In this document: piece after piece, positions 11,001-23,094 of the stretch
Numbering within the stretch: the stretch's first letter is position 1
Layout: each line of letters begins with the position of its first letter
Assembly (NCBI GenBank): GCA_905178155.1
Contig: CAJINV010000004.1
Location: forward strand, 5,558,828 to 5,622,827
Length of the DNA: 64,000 nt
Source of the DNA: Amoebophrya sp. A120
Lineage: Eukaryota; Sar; Dinophyceae; Syndiniales; Amoebophryaceae
Direction of reading: 5' to 3'
Translations under genes and position numbers: made by a program
Notes under the pieces: model-generated
The model's input: only the letters and a program-made list of their open reading frames with translations
Database searches by the model: none
What the model was told of the DNA's origin: nothing

Positions 11001-11358
11001 TTTCACTCACTTTAACGGAGGTGGACGCGGGCCCTGGCCCTGCGCCGCTGGTTAATATCACTTCCTGCGTGACGACACCTTGTAGGAGAGTTTGCTTCAT
11101 CTGCGTCGAAAGCTTCGATAGGCCGAGACTGAGTCCCTCGGCCATAGCGAGGTGCTCCACCGTGTCGTCGGAGACCATCCAGTTTGTCAAGTCCATTTCC
11201 AGCACCCCACCCAGCTCCTCGCAGTCGTTCCGAATCTTCGTCGTGCTCGCGCAGAACTCCCACTGGCCTCCGCGGTAGCCCATCGCATCACCAACGGCGT
11301 GCAGGAGCAGGCATGCTTCGAAACGCTCCCGGAGATCAGGTTCGGGCGTGAACGACAT
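8052..11358 (-). CDS. Gene 3: ADP-ribosyl-arginine hydrolase (ARH1-like)
   Basis: Exons: 11358-10820, 10529-10279, 9991-9938, 9726-9691, 9432-8976, 8708-8521, 8254-8052, giving 1728 nt and 575 residues. All six introns are introners. Family members hydrolyse the bond between ADP-ribose and arginine using two Mg ions held by two Asp clusters. Both are present: SDDT at residues 63-66 and GDNDST at 510-515, the latter in the last exon. Other ARH1-like blocks are GDAMGYRGGQWEF (23-35), SGGCGACMR and the IAYDAL motif. A Ser/Thr/Gly-rich insert of roughly 100 residues sits before IAYDAL, and a Ser/Thr-rich tail ends the protein. ARH1 of animals is about 357 residues, so this one is enlarged. It was probably active and cytosolic (inference). 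Confidence 0.9.
8260..8520. mobile_element. Introner element, family A
   Basis: 261 bp. It starts TATGAATTGC and ends CACTTGATA. Flanks are GGTGT on both sides. It is the last intron of gene 3 and immediately precedes the second Asp cluster. Its body is near the reverse complement of 2185-2445. Confidence 0.94.
8714..8975. mobile_element. Introner element, family A
   Basis: 262 bp. It starts TATCAAGTG and ends CAGTTCATA. Flanks are ACCGC on both sides. It is an intron of gene 3 and is in frame. Confidence 0.94.
9438..9690. mobile_element. Introner element, family A
   Basis: 253 bp. It starts TATCAACTGC and ends AATGCATA. Flanks are GACCA on both sides. It is an intron of gene 3 and is in frame. 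Confidence 0.94.
9732..9937. mobile_element. Introner element, family H
   Basis: 206 bp. It starts TATCATGAG and ends TTGCGATA, with the inverted arm AAAAAAGTGTTACAGTTAC (approximate). Flanks are GCAAC on both sides. It is an intron of gene 3 and bounds a 36-nt exon. Confidence 0.93.
9997..10278. mobile_element. Introner element, family B
   Basis: 282 bp. It starts TATCCTGAGC and ends CTCAGGATA. Flanks are CGTAC on both sides. It is an intron of gene 3 and bounds a 54-nt exon. Confidence 0.94.
10535..10819. mobile_element. Introner element, family B (diverged right arm)
   Basis: 285 bp. It starts TATCCTGTG and ends CGTAGGATA. Flanks are CGCCC on both sides. It is the first intron of gene 3. 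The right arm reads GGGGAGGGGGCGC instead of the usual GGGGTGGGGACG. Confidence 0.93.
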
Positions 11359-12347
11359 GATTTCGCGAAAACGTACTTATAATTCCTAGACTACCTATAA
11401 TTCAGCCATAGATTTAGATGTCGGGAAAATGTCGAACACACTTCAAACCTCCAAAGAAAAGGCAAACCATATTGAAGGTCTAGTTGTGATGCTAGTAGTG
11501 GGACTTAGTGGGAATGCAAGTTGTCACTTGACGACTCAAGGATGTGCATGATAAGTCATGTGTTCGCAGTTGTAGCATGCGGCATGAAAAATATTAGTAC
11601 TAGCATACTACATTGACGATATGCAGAAAGCGCGCACGAGCTAGGTAGGCACGATGCCGAGAGATAATAAGCCTGTTTTCGTGCGACCGATGACGATGCG
11701 GAGTATGTACGAATGGATTACCGATCGGGAGGCCGCTTAGGAGTTCGAACCGACGTGATTCTTACATATAGAATTAGTCAACAAGTGATCTCAGAAACTT
11801 CGGCCATTGTGGTGTTACTTGTTCTTCCCTCACCATCGCTCGAAGGATGAAACAATCAGATCTATCGGATTGGCAATAGAAACGTGAGCGGTTGGTTCAA
11901 ACACAATAGCCTCCCACGGATTCACAAAACGAAAACTAACGGTTTCTATTGCACACAAGAATCTAGTGGAGAAATCATTTTCAGGACGGAAGATAGTTCA
12001 CCAATTAAGCAGCTCAACTTTCATCAAATACTCTGAGGCACTTTTGTCATTTTTTTAGTGTGCATTTAATCGTCTCCGCAGTTTTCCGCAGATTTTTTCT
12101 GCAGTGTGAATTTTGACATTACATTGAGGGAGTATCTCAAGTACTAAATCAATCTGTTTTAAACAAGTCCACAAGTAAAATCATCCTTTCTGTCCCTTTG
12201 ACAGACATACTTACAATTGAACTAGAGTGAATTTGTCTGGAGGAGCTCGGACTTTTTGGTCAGCTCCAACTGGTGCACTGATTAATCTTACATAAAAGGT
12301 GGCGATGCATTCTTGCAAATAACCAAAATTTAAACAATTCTGCTGCT
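11359..12347. other. Intergenic stretch between gene 4 and gene 3
   Basis: AT-rich, with no supportable ORF and no introner. It presumably holds the 3' UTR of gene 4 and the promoter and 5' UTR of gene 3. No motif was recognised. Confidence 0.5.
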
Positions 12348-15300
12348 TTATGTACTGAAGCAGTTTTGCCTTTGCAGTTCAGCAAGTAATGCGTGGCAAT
12401 CAGCGAGCGACGTTGGAGGCGGCTCACTGGACCACCAATCGCGTGGATTCTTGTTTCGCCACGGTCCTATTCCGTGCCACATGGATTCCACTATGGCTAC
12501 CCAGGATGTGACGCCAAAGGGCGTGTGGATGTTGTCGCAGTGGCAAAATTTCACCACCTGGTCTGCACTGACATCTGCACCGAAACCAAGATCGTGGTCC
12601 CGGGGGTAGACCGGTCGCATCGAGAATTCTGCTTCCTCCTGCACATTGTACATGCCACCGCAGCAGAACCTCAGAACGGAGAGGTACAACTGCATCAGGA
12701 GGACTCCGCCTTTCTGCAGTAGCGTGCTCCCGATTCTGCGCACGCGGTCACGCACTTTCGCAACTGCACCGTCACGGTCTTGTGCGTCGTAACAGAGGTG
12801 GTAGTCCAGAGCTCCGTTGCACAGCTCCGCAAAGAGCTCGGCGTCCCAGTGCCGGTAATGAAAGGGCGAGAGGTGCCACATGTGGTCCGGAAACTTGTTT
12901 CGAATGAATGGGAGATACTGTTTCACAAACGCTGCCACCTTCCGGCTGGCCTCGGGATTGAAGCTGTGCAGGTCTAAGAAGTTGTTCCCCGCCGGGTTGC
13001 CGAGCTCCGCTTTGTTGAGTCCGACCGCGCTTGTGCAGAGGTTATTTGGGTTGTCGTGGAGAAAGCTCACGATGCTGAAGAACAAGCAAAGGCTCCAGCA
13101 GTGCGAGCGCCAGCTACACGAGGGGTCCGCCTCGGCTTCTTCGCACATTTGTAGGAGGTCGGCCGTACCAGAATCAAAAAAATGCTGCGCGCCGAAGGAT
13201 TGCAACAGTTTTTGTTCCAATGTGCTTGCTGGCCACTGGGGATCAAATCCGTTCTTACCTGAGACCCATTTTTTTACGATTGCGTAATGTGCTTCGCTCG
13301 GCGGCAGCGCCAAATAATGCGGCTCCGGGTCATCGTCCATATCTTCATCTTCCGAAGCATCAGACGCGTCGCTGCGCAAAATTATTGCCCCGAAGGCGCT
13401 CTCGCAGTCGAGTCCGTAAACAACGCGATTCCATTTGTTGTAAAAGTCCTGCGCGCTGTCGTAACTGCCTTCGTACAAACAAAAACGAGTTTCGTACACG
13501 TCGTTCCATAATTTCGCCGCGTCTTTCTGGTCCTGTTCGCTGTTTGTTTTGCCCCGCGGCATAATATATCCACCTGCACCGCGAAGCCACCGGACCCACG
13601 TCCGGTACTTTGGACTGCTTGCGAGCTGGTGGAGCTCCGGGCCAGGAGACGTCATTGTGGAGGAGATGAGATGTCGGAAGGTCTTGTCGTAATCCGGATC
13701 TTGTGCCATTGATAGGAGCGTTTTGAACTTGTCCGTGCACGCAAGCATGAGCTCGTTATGACCAAAAACAGTCTCGAAGTTGTTCACGGCAAGGATGAAA
13801 CCTTTGCGCACTGTTGGATCCGTCATTCGCAAAAAACTGAGGTACGGCACCGAAGCTTTCACCCAATCATTCAACTGCTCGCACTCTTCCGTGGTAAGCA
13901 GGTTCGAAACCGCTTGGCGGCTCTCTTTATCAAATGCAACTATGTCTGAGTCTGGACAATTGCAAGATTTGTCATGCATCTCGTGGACCACACACGACGC
14001 ATTGTCTGGCATGCAACCAGAAGCGTCGCAGATTTTGGTTTTGCGACCTTCCTCATGTCTATTCCGCACGACAAATTCATTGGCCTATTGCTATAGCAAG
14101 AAGTGGGAATGAGAAACCAAAGCACCACAAAAAGTGGTCATTTTTTGGCGTTGATGCAACACAGATTTTTCCGTGATCGACACTCCGTGCGACAAGCTGC
14201 AGCCTTTCAGACCCAGACATATTTGCACTTGGTACTCTTCAAATGTCTTCCTTCTTCCCCGCAGAACCAGCTCGAGCTTGCGCGGCGACAAATGCACGAT
14301 CTCGTCCACCTCGTCGTCTATTTTTAGTTGCACCACGACATGTCCCGACATAGCTGCTTCTCGTGTGATTTGTAGGATTCGCCCCGGGTACTTGAACCAA
14401 GGGTGTGTTTTGTCGATAATGCGGACGATGTCATCTTTCCCATATTTTGCTGCCAAAGATCGCTTCTCTGCGGCACGCATGCCATCAGCGGAACTCCACT
14501 GGGGCCCGTACGCTGTACCGTCCTTGCGCAACAACTGCAGACACCGCAACGGAAACTGCACGACGTTCTTTGTCTTCCCCATCAGAAGCTGAAATGAGAG
14601 CGATTGCGGCACCATCTGACTCGAATACAGATACCACGCCAGGCTGCTGCTCCGATCTTGATCTTGATGGGCCGCTAGCCGCGCGAAGTGCGGAACATGG
14701 GCTTCCGCAGGGAGTGCTTTGCTTTCCGCCGGCCTCAACACACAACCACCCTGGCCGCTGTACTGCTTCTTCAGACCGGGGGCCTTGTCCACCTTGGCGC
14801 GCAGTTGGGAAACAGTGGGCGCGGACAATGCTGAGACGAGCGAACGACCAACGAGTTCAATAGCACACTCGTCCGCAACAGATTTTATCACCACTACGTC
14901 TGACGACTGCCGAACACCCTTGGTGACCGCGTTTAGGAAGTCGGGCAACAACGTCACTTCGATAGCACCGGACACTTCAAGCCACTCCAGTGGACCGAAT
15001 TGTTGCGCTCGCTTGGATGCCGTGGCTCGTTTAAAAACGCGGAAGTCGTTTGTCGTGCTCTTCATTACGCAACGACGGGTATCCGCGGCACCGGCAGCTG
15101 GAGTGGATGTTTCGATAAGCGCCAGGGACGGCATTGGAAAAGTGTAAACTGGTGCCCAATCACCCTCCAGGCCAGCCGCGGAGTCAGCCAATCGTCCGAA
15201 GGTACCAGTCTCGTCGTTTGCGAGGGGGCGGGGAGAGACGGGCAGCGGGTCATCATCTCTGAGGGATTCGCACTCGCTATTGGTGGATGCTGCTGTCGAC

Positions 15301-18300
15301 TTCGAGGCAGCTGCGGGTGCCTTCGCGAAGCCTACACTGCCCGGCACGAGATGGTACTCAAATTTGTCGTGGACAGGCCCTGACAAGTCGACATGCGCGA
15401 CGGTACCATCGTCGAGAGCAAATGCAGCCCAAAAATACCGCATGCCTTGCTCTCGCAGAACTTCGAGCCGCACTTCATCATCTTGCACTGCCGGAGAGGA
15501 TTGAGCTCCAGCTGCTTGCTGGCCGGTCGTGGCAAGTTGTTGCGTAGGAGCGGCGGCATCAACGGCGCGAGGTTTGTTCTTTGCTTTGCGGCTTTTCTTG
15601 TGCGGCTTTTCCTTCCGACTGCCCTGTGCCGCGCCGGTCGAGATTGCAACACACTTCTTCTTCTTCGCCTCGCTCGGATAGAGCGACATCCGATGCCCAT
15701 CGCACAGCAACTCCGCGGTAGTAAGTCCTTCCACAGGACAAAAACCCTCCAGAAACATTACATTTGTAATGCGCTTGCCCTTGTAATGAAACTGCGCACC
15801 TTGCCGGCGGGCGGCTTCCAGCGTAAAGGCCAGGAGAATCATAGGAGCCGCTATGGTATCGGCCCTTTCCAGTTTCCAAAACCAGTTAGTTTTCTCCTCA
15901 GAAGATCGGAACTGGGAGCAGGGTGTAAAACTACTCTCGATGCTGGGCGACGCGCCAGAGGAGCCTTTCGTGACCTCAAAAAGGTTTGGGGACCTCCTCC
16001 GGAGCTTCCTGGTCTCGCGACGCAGGGACAGTGTCTGGCGCCAGCTCACGAGGGCTGCGACCGCCAGGATGTCGAGCAAGACCTCAGGTTGTGGTGCCAG
16101 GTTGTGAAAAACATTTTTCGTCAAAGTGTGCTCCACATACTGGTGGTATCGACGGGAAAACGACGGCGATGCATCGCCATGTGCAGACACAAGGGCAAGC
16201 TCTGCAGAACCATCAGAAAGGACTTCACCATCAAAAACGAGGCCAACACCCTCGACGTCCTGCTCGTTTATCAGGTCCAGGTCCGTGCGATGCGAGTTGT
16301 CCGCGCGATTGTGACCCGCGACGCGCTCTTTCTGTTGCAGTGAGACTTGGGCCTCGAGGAGCTTGCGCGCTTTGCTGAGGAACGTTTTCGCCAGTTCTTG
16401 ATGCTGCTCAGAGAGGCCTGCTGCGCTTCCCGTTTTTGCTGCTACGTCATTGGTAAATACTCGCTGGCTCAGCAGCCTCTTCCATTTTTTGAAGATTTTG
16501 AAGAAGTCTCTAATCGCCTCAAACAACTCGTCTCGACCTGGTTCTGAGGCGGTGGTCAGTGCCCGGCCGGCGGTTACGAACGTGGTGTCATCAAGTAGCG
16601 CAGAACTGATGCCGTAGCTTGCGCTGGTTGTATTCAGGCTGGTCTGCGTCCTATCATCTGGGTAGAAAACTTCAACTGCTGGCGGCTGGTCCGCAGACGC
16701 CGCTGGGCGAATTTGCTGGATAGGTGCTGGGAGGACAAATCCATTCTTCTGCACTTCAGCCGATATGCGGCTCAGAGGCTCCCACGCAAGGACGTCGGAC
16801 GTGACCGCGAAGATCGTTGCGTCCTTCGCTAGCGCCCACACGCACGCTGACTGCGGCAGGCGCTCGGCGTCGTAGTAGCACTGTGAGATGACCGCACACA
16901 TCCTCTCCAATGGCGGTTTTTCGATTTGCAGAAATTCCGGCAAACAGGATAGGAGGCGGTCTACGAAGTCCTGGCATTTCGTCTTTTCATTTTTGTCGAT
17001 TCCTTCCTGCAATTCCGAGCGGAGCTTTGCGGCGTCGAATGTGTCGCTTGGGAGTTGCGAAAGCTGTGGTTTGCGTTTGTATCTGAAGTCACATGTTGAA
17101 ATAAAGCTATAGGCAGATGCTCATGCTTCGGCTTTCATTTTGATCATTCGTCATGTAGTTTTCACATATGCCCCCTAAAAAAATTCACGTACCTGCAACA
17201 AAAGGCTTGCGAGGACCAGCACGGACTTGTCCCGGGGATCACCGACCTTCTGGCGCGGTGGATGGAGGAGAAGTTCTCGTTTTTGCGGCAGGCCATAGCG
17301 CGCGAGTGAAACGGAAAGGTCTAAGGGCTTCAGCACCTGTACAATTTGCCCAATCCGCACACCGCACCACAGCGCTACCATGAACCCCTTCACGGCGTTC
17401 AGGTCGTTTTCTTGCGTGAACTCGGATGTCGCCACCTGTGCCGTGTTGGCACCTTGGATTGCTTCAGCAGCAGCGGGCGAGAGTCCGTGCAAGATTTCGC
17501 AAACATCCATTGCCCCGTAGCCCGGCAGCCAGAGAACGTTACCTGCAGCAAGAAGTTGCCGAAGACGGTTCAACGGAGCCAAAGTGTCGCCCAATACAGT
17601 GTCTTGACGGGGCTGTCGCGCCGCAGCTGCTGTGCGGTCGAACAACTCGCACAGCACCAGGATGTTCAATTCGGCAGAAGCGTCGTCCACAGACACCACA
17701 GTTTTCCGTGTGTCGGTCAGCCAGGGGTTGAGGATGGCGGCGGCTCCTGTCGATGAAGTCGCCGCAAACACCGATAGAGACATCAGCAAGGACTGCAGCA
17801 ACACATGGCACCCGAAGTTCACGAACCTGCACAGCAGCCAGTCGTCCAGCTTCTTCATTGCTGGTTCAATTTTTTCGTTTTTCCCGTCAGCAGAGGAAGT
17901 TTGTTGATCACAGTCGGCAGCGACGGGAAGCGATTCTGTCGGCCGGAAGACGCAGTTGTCGAGGATTGCGTAGACCTGTGCAGTGCGCAATACAACCGCG
18001 TTTACCTGGTGGAGCATCTCGATTCGTTGTTTCATGTCTTCGAGGCTGCTAAAGAGGCGGCAATAATCCAAAGGCGCGAGTTGTCCACCGGTCGCGGCCA
18101 GAAATTCCGCAGGGGCGGAGACAGGAGGATGACTTCGCTCGATTGCGAAGTGTATCTCATGCGACGCCCGCGCGATCAGAAACTGTATGAAGCTCGATTC
18201 CCGTTTCACAAACTCATTCAGCGCAATCGTGTCGAGGATTTCTTGGAATTTCGTGAGAAACTGCTGAAATAGTGGAATGTCCAGGGACTGCCGAGCGCCG

Positions 18301-19562
18301 GCGGAAGTTGTAGTTGACACCGTCATGGGGTGAAACGCACACGCGTAGAAAGACGAGCCAGCTTGGAGTGTGGCGGCAAAGTCCGGCATATACCGAAACA
18401 GCTGGAGCAGCGGCTCCGTAATAAATTCCCAGTGTGCGAAGTTCTCGTCTGAAATAAATTTGTCGTCCTCACTGTTCCCTTCCGCGTGCTTCCGTAGTAC
18501 GCTCAGCGGGTTCAGATCGTGCAGCATGCGTGCCCACACAGCTGCCTTGGCGAAGTTACTGAGTTCGTCAGTAACCGTTGGCGTACTAGAAGTTTCCGGC
18601 GCAGCAGCACAACTTGGATCGGGTTTCGAAGAAGTGGCGCAACAAAGGTGCGTCACCTCTTGTTCGAAGTGTGGTGCGAGCCTCACGACAAGCTTGCAGA
18701 AGCGTAGGTTGTTTCGCAGCATTTTGAACAACGATGCGTGCTGCGCGACGTGCATCAGGTCCGCCAACAGATTCGCAAACGAGGAGCTTTGGTGTTCGAC
18801 CTCCTCCACTCGGTCCAAGAGTTTGTCGACGACAAACGACACGACTTCCTCGCGTGCCTGCTGTAGTTCGTTGTTGTTCCGCCAGTGCGCGCGGGTCCAC
18901 TTGTCTATGCGAGTCAATGCCGCGGAGAGCGTGTTCCTCGTCGTCTCGCTGTCGCTTGCGGACTCTCCGAGACGGTCCTGGTACATCTCGACGAGCACGA
19001 ACTGGAGGTCGTGCATTTCGTCAGGGAAGTGTACGAACGCGGCCGCACCCTCGCCAGAGTCAAGAAAGTCCCGGAGCTGCTCGAGGGTGGGTTCTCCCGA
19101 AGCGAGGTCGTCTAGCATGATGCGAAGTTCGCGCTTTTGTGCGTCCATTTTTTCCGAACTCCTCTGCGCCTGCATCTCCCATTGCTCCCACTCTGGCTCG
19201 TCGGCCAAGACGACGGAAGATGTCTCCTCGCGTCTCGCTGCGGCCTGCCGGGCGATTTTCCGCTCTGCGCACCTGCTGACGCTGGTCTGATTTATTTGCA
19301 ATGGAGGACCAACGACGGTGGCAATTTCTTCCTCCGGTACTAGAAAGCCTCTCGTTAGCTGTTGGGCTTGGTGGTTGCGTACGAGGCGCGCGACAACCCG
19401 GCACATGACGAAGCTCACCTTGCCATTGTGCACGGGGACGGGAATCGAGGCATATCCGGGCTTCCGAAAGATGTGGTGCGATCCGGCGATGTTGCGACAT
19501 GCGTAGTGCTTCTTTTCGAGGATGTCGCGAACTTCCTCAAATCGTATTCCGTCGATTCCCAT
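12348..19562 (-). CDS. Gene 4: 2257-residue protein with an N-terminal HicA-like domain
   Basis: Exons: 19562-17193, 17063-14235, 13922-12348 (6774 nt). The first intron (17064-17192) is conventional, with donor GTACGTG and acceptor CAG. The second is a family-A introner. The start is ATG at 19562. Residues 5-60 resemble the HicA/YcfA fold, a small dsRBD-like domain of bacterial toxin-antitoxin systems: GSHH at 27-30 matches the catalytic Gly-Ser-His region, followed by PVPVHNGKV at 41-49. The remaining roughly 2190 residues were not recognised. They are leucine- and alanine-rich with helical segments in exon 1, a Lys-rich/Gln stretch in the middle and an acidic patch (SDASEDEDMDDDPE) in exon 3. 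An RNA-related role is only inference. The protein might equally use the fold for binding. Confidence 0.82.
13928..14234. mobile_element. Introner element, family A
   Basis: 307 bp. It starts TATCAAATGC and ends ACTTGGTA, a diverged right end. Flanks are CTCTT on both sides. It is the second intron of gene 4 and joins ...FEE to SRQAV... in frame. Confidence 0.93.
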
Positions 19563-20205
19563 TTTGTGATGGTTTTCTATTTCGGAACTAAATACTTAAA
19601 CGTCAACACTCAAAAATGAAAACGCAACATTGTCCCAGACTTAGATACTAAAAAAAAGTGTAAGTAAAGTTCAAAACGGAATACAAGAACAGGCTGGTCC
19701 GGTTGTATTGGTTTATATTGGCATTTTCCGACTTCGAGATCGAGCGAAATAAGAATGAGTAAACTCGAGCAGCGACACAATGACGGTTTCTTTTGACATC
19801 TCTCCTTGTCATATTTCTGTTGCGATGAAAGCAGGCGTCTCTCATGTAATAGTTCTGCCCAACGATTTTGAAAATTCACTCTAGCAGCCAATCAGCGACG
19901 TCCTTTATCCAGCAGATAGAAGCGTGGACGACGTGCTGCTTCACGCTTTGCTTACCCGTTCAACATGAACATCGCCAATAGAAGATTGCTTCATAATCCA
20001 TCATTCAAAGTTGTGAAATGCATTGGCTTTTTGTAAAGGTGCCTAAGTAGAACAGCCTGCGCACGAGCTTCAGCTGCACAATGAACTACACCAGATGAGT
20101 GACTTGAAGGTTTTGCTGCAGAGCTGCAGATCAACCTGCTAGTGATGTGCACAGCATTGCTGCTGCTTAATTCAGTGCTGTCTCCCTGATCACCATCCAT
20201 TTCCC
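19563..20205. other. Intergenic stretch between gene 5 and gene 4
   Basis: AT-rich, presumably the 3' end of gene 5 and the 5' region of gene 4. The 93-residue reading frame at 19610-19891 has no recognisable features, and I do not call it a gene. Confidence 0.5.
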
Positions 20206-23094
20206 TTATCTCTTCGTGCTCCGCCTCCGTTTCTGTATCTCCAGGAGTTTATCTGCGAACCTAAATTCTCCCGGCCTTGTACTAGTTCCTCCAGACGCCG
20301 TAGAAGTCCCAGTCGGCGACAATGACCTCTGCGACAGCGATCGAGGAAGCAAAACACTCTCGTCCGCGGTGGCACTGCGCGGGTTTGCTTTATTCGCGAA
20401 AACCGATCGCCGGGACGCTGGTGCTGCACCAGCAGCTGCCGCTCTCGCGTCGCCGTAATCCGACTTCGTTACGGAGGCCAGCATGCTGTTCTGGAAGTTG
20501 TACCGTCTTGAGCTGGTGGAAGCCGCCGGCGTAAAGTTCTCCTTGTTAATATCCGCGTCTCGGTCAACATCTGGATTCCCTATTTGAGCTCCGTGGGTCG
20601 CCGCCGAGGCTCCTGCTGTTGAGGAATAATTAGACGGATTACTATCCTCTTCGAGGACGTCGTGGGTTTGCGGTTGAGAGTGGTCTACTCGCGCCGTTTC
20701 CAGTTTATATCGCCCCCGTTCACGCGAGAACAGTGACGATGGAGTAGTACTACTGTCATCGCCGCCCTTTCTCGTATCAAGTGCAAAAATGTCTGGGTCT
20801 GGAAACTTGTGATGCTAAAATGTGCATGATGAAAGCACTTCCGAATGCAGTCCGGCATGACAACTTCCCAAAACGCTTTCTCATAGGCAATCCGCATGAG
20901 AAACTGCGCTTTTGCATGACAAAAGAGGCTGCGAGTTTTGTTGGTTATGCAATACAGATTCTCTAGTTATGGAAAGCTAGCATTACAAGTTGCAATCTTC
21001 CAGACCCAGACATTTTTACATTTGATATTTCGCAGACGCTTGCAACACCGTTTGTCGCATGGTTTCCTTCGCCTGCGTCACGCGGCGCTGCAGTTCCAGC
21101 ATTTCGCGCTCTAGTTCGGACTCCACGGCGCGGTCTTGCTGGTCGAGCGTGAGAGCCCCCACTGAGGATGAGGTCTTCGCTTGTGGAGATGATGTGGTCT
21201 TCTCTCGTGCACTACTTCGAGATGTAGTTGCCTCCGTCGTGTTCTTATCCGTGCTATAATGTTGCGACTCGTCCCGATCTCCAGCTTCGGAGCTCCTGTC
21301 GTTCCTATTCACCAGTTCCGTAGGCTCTGGATTGGATTTCCTCGGCCCATCGATGGACAGAGGCTCCATCAGCTCCTGCGGGATGCCGCCGGGCCTGAAA
21401 TCACGGGTTGATAACCCGCCCGTATTACTGATTGCACACCCTGCTTGCGTCCATTGCGGCGGAGAAGTGGCCGCACTGTAGCAGGATTTGATGTTCTCGG
21501 TAGTAATATCATTCGCTTCGTCCAAGGAAAATTGGAACTTCGTGATTCCAGACGGTGCTGACCCACCACTACCCGAAGGCCGTCTTGCCGCAGAGCAGGT
21601 GGATGTTGATGTTGACTTGCCGCGAAGATTAGAAGTAGAAGTACCGTCAAGATGATCCGGAGTGGATGCTAGAATTGCTCCTGCACCACCTCCACCCGAA
21701 AAATAGTTCGTCCCCAGCACAGAGGACCCGACGGTATGGTCGTCCCTGGCCGTGTAAAACCGGTCCGTGGAATAAATGCTGGCGTCGGTTGTTCCCTTGG
21801 ACGATGATGAAAACGTCGAGGAAGCACTCGTCGCTCCAACCGCACTAGATCCGACAAAATCCTCGCGAAAAGGGTTCTTGTTCACTATCTTACTCGTCCG
21901 CTTCGCGCGGGCGTCTGACGCGCTGCTGGAACTCTTCTGCAGCTCGGAATCTATGGCGCCGAGCCGGGCCTCCAGCTGTGTGGTTATTGAGCATGCGTTA
22001 GTTTTTATCGAGGTTTGATTTGGTTTGGTTTTGGTTCAAAATGGTTTTTCATTTTTGACATCAAAAATGCTGACTGATTTTTTGTATTCGATGTCAGGGA
22101 GGGGTCACGACAACAAACATCATGTAGAAGATAGTACCATGATGCGACTCATCTGTGTCGCGAGGTTGCTTGGCGGTAGGGAGGACGTCGTCGCGCCGGC
22201 GATTTTCCTGAGTTGATAGTGGAGGTTTTGTTTGAATTTGCAAGCATGATTCGCGTGCGGCAGTTGTAGAGATGGTTCCAGGCCGCGGTCATTGACAATA
22301 ATGCACAACATGCAGAGCGGGCTCATTAAAAAAGAAAAAGGCAAGTTATACTCGTTCCAAAACAATGTAGGCTGCAGCTTTTGTGACAATGTCGTTCCCT
22401 CGTCCCCCGGAAGTTGTTGTTGTACAAGGCCTTCTCTACTAGCGCGTCCCGCTTCTTTTGCCCCATCAGGCGTCGTGGATACCGCTCGAAATGGTCCGCG
22501 GGATGAGAGCGTAGTAGCATAATTTTCCTGCTGCTCGGCGCCAGCTGTATTGTCCTGCTGCGGCGTTGTTGTTCTCAGGTTCTCGCCTAGCCGCGTTCGC
22601 AGTTCCGCATTTTCGCGTAGTAAGCACTCGATCACCGCCTCTTTCTCCTGGAGTAGCGCCACCCACTGCTTATCCTGGGCCTCGCGGAGCGTGTGAAGCT
22701 CCGTCTCCTGGTGTTTTATTTTGTGCGAGGATTATTTTTTCGGAGTTCATCTCGCCACCTACGATTTGGCTTTCAGCATGATACGATTTGCTTTCACGAG
22801 GGTGATTTCTTTCGTCCTAAAAGCAAGCCTTCATAATATCAGATACATAAAAATCATTCGCAGTTTTAGGTATGCGAACGAAGTAGAACCACGAACCTTG
22901 TCATGAATCTGCTTCGCCAGAAGCGCAATCTGCTTATCGCCGTCGCTGGAGCCAATCGCAACCATTTTGCCGTGTCGGTTTTTATGATCGAGGGAAAAAA
23001 TAATTTCCACGTCTGCGTCGTGGCCGTTTCTGGCAAAGCTGTCTCGCACAGTCCGCGCGTCAACGAGTCTACTGGTAGGATTGATATATCCTAG
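20206..23094 (-). CDS. Gene 5: coiled-coil, Ser-rich protein of unknown function (5' end uncertain)
   Basis: Supported exons: 23094-22897, 22706 to an unresolved donor near 22.4-22.5 kb, 21975-21028, 20769-20206. The intron at 22708-22896 is conventional (donor GTTCGT, acceptor CAG). The exon at 21975 follows a CACACAG acceptor. An introner separates the last two exons in frame. Exon 1 encodes GYINPTSRLVDARTV and DVEIIFSLDHKNRHG. Exon 2 is a coiled coil (ALLQEKEAVIECLLRENAEL). Later come a long Ser/Thr/Gly-rich region and another coil (LEREMLELQRRVTQAKE), then a Ser/Ala-rich C-terminus ending RRRSTKR. No ATG was placed, so a short first exon may lie in 23.1-23.8 kb. It may be a cytoskeletal or centriolar scaffold, but that is a guess from the coils alone. 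Confidence 0.65.
20775..21027. mobile_element. Introner element, family A
   Basis: 253 bp. It starts TATCAAGTG and ends CATTTGATA. Flanks are TCTCG and TTTCG (4/5). It is an intron of gene 5 and is in frame. The body is near the reverse complement of 59236-59488. Confidence 0.93.
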
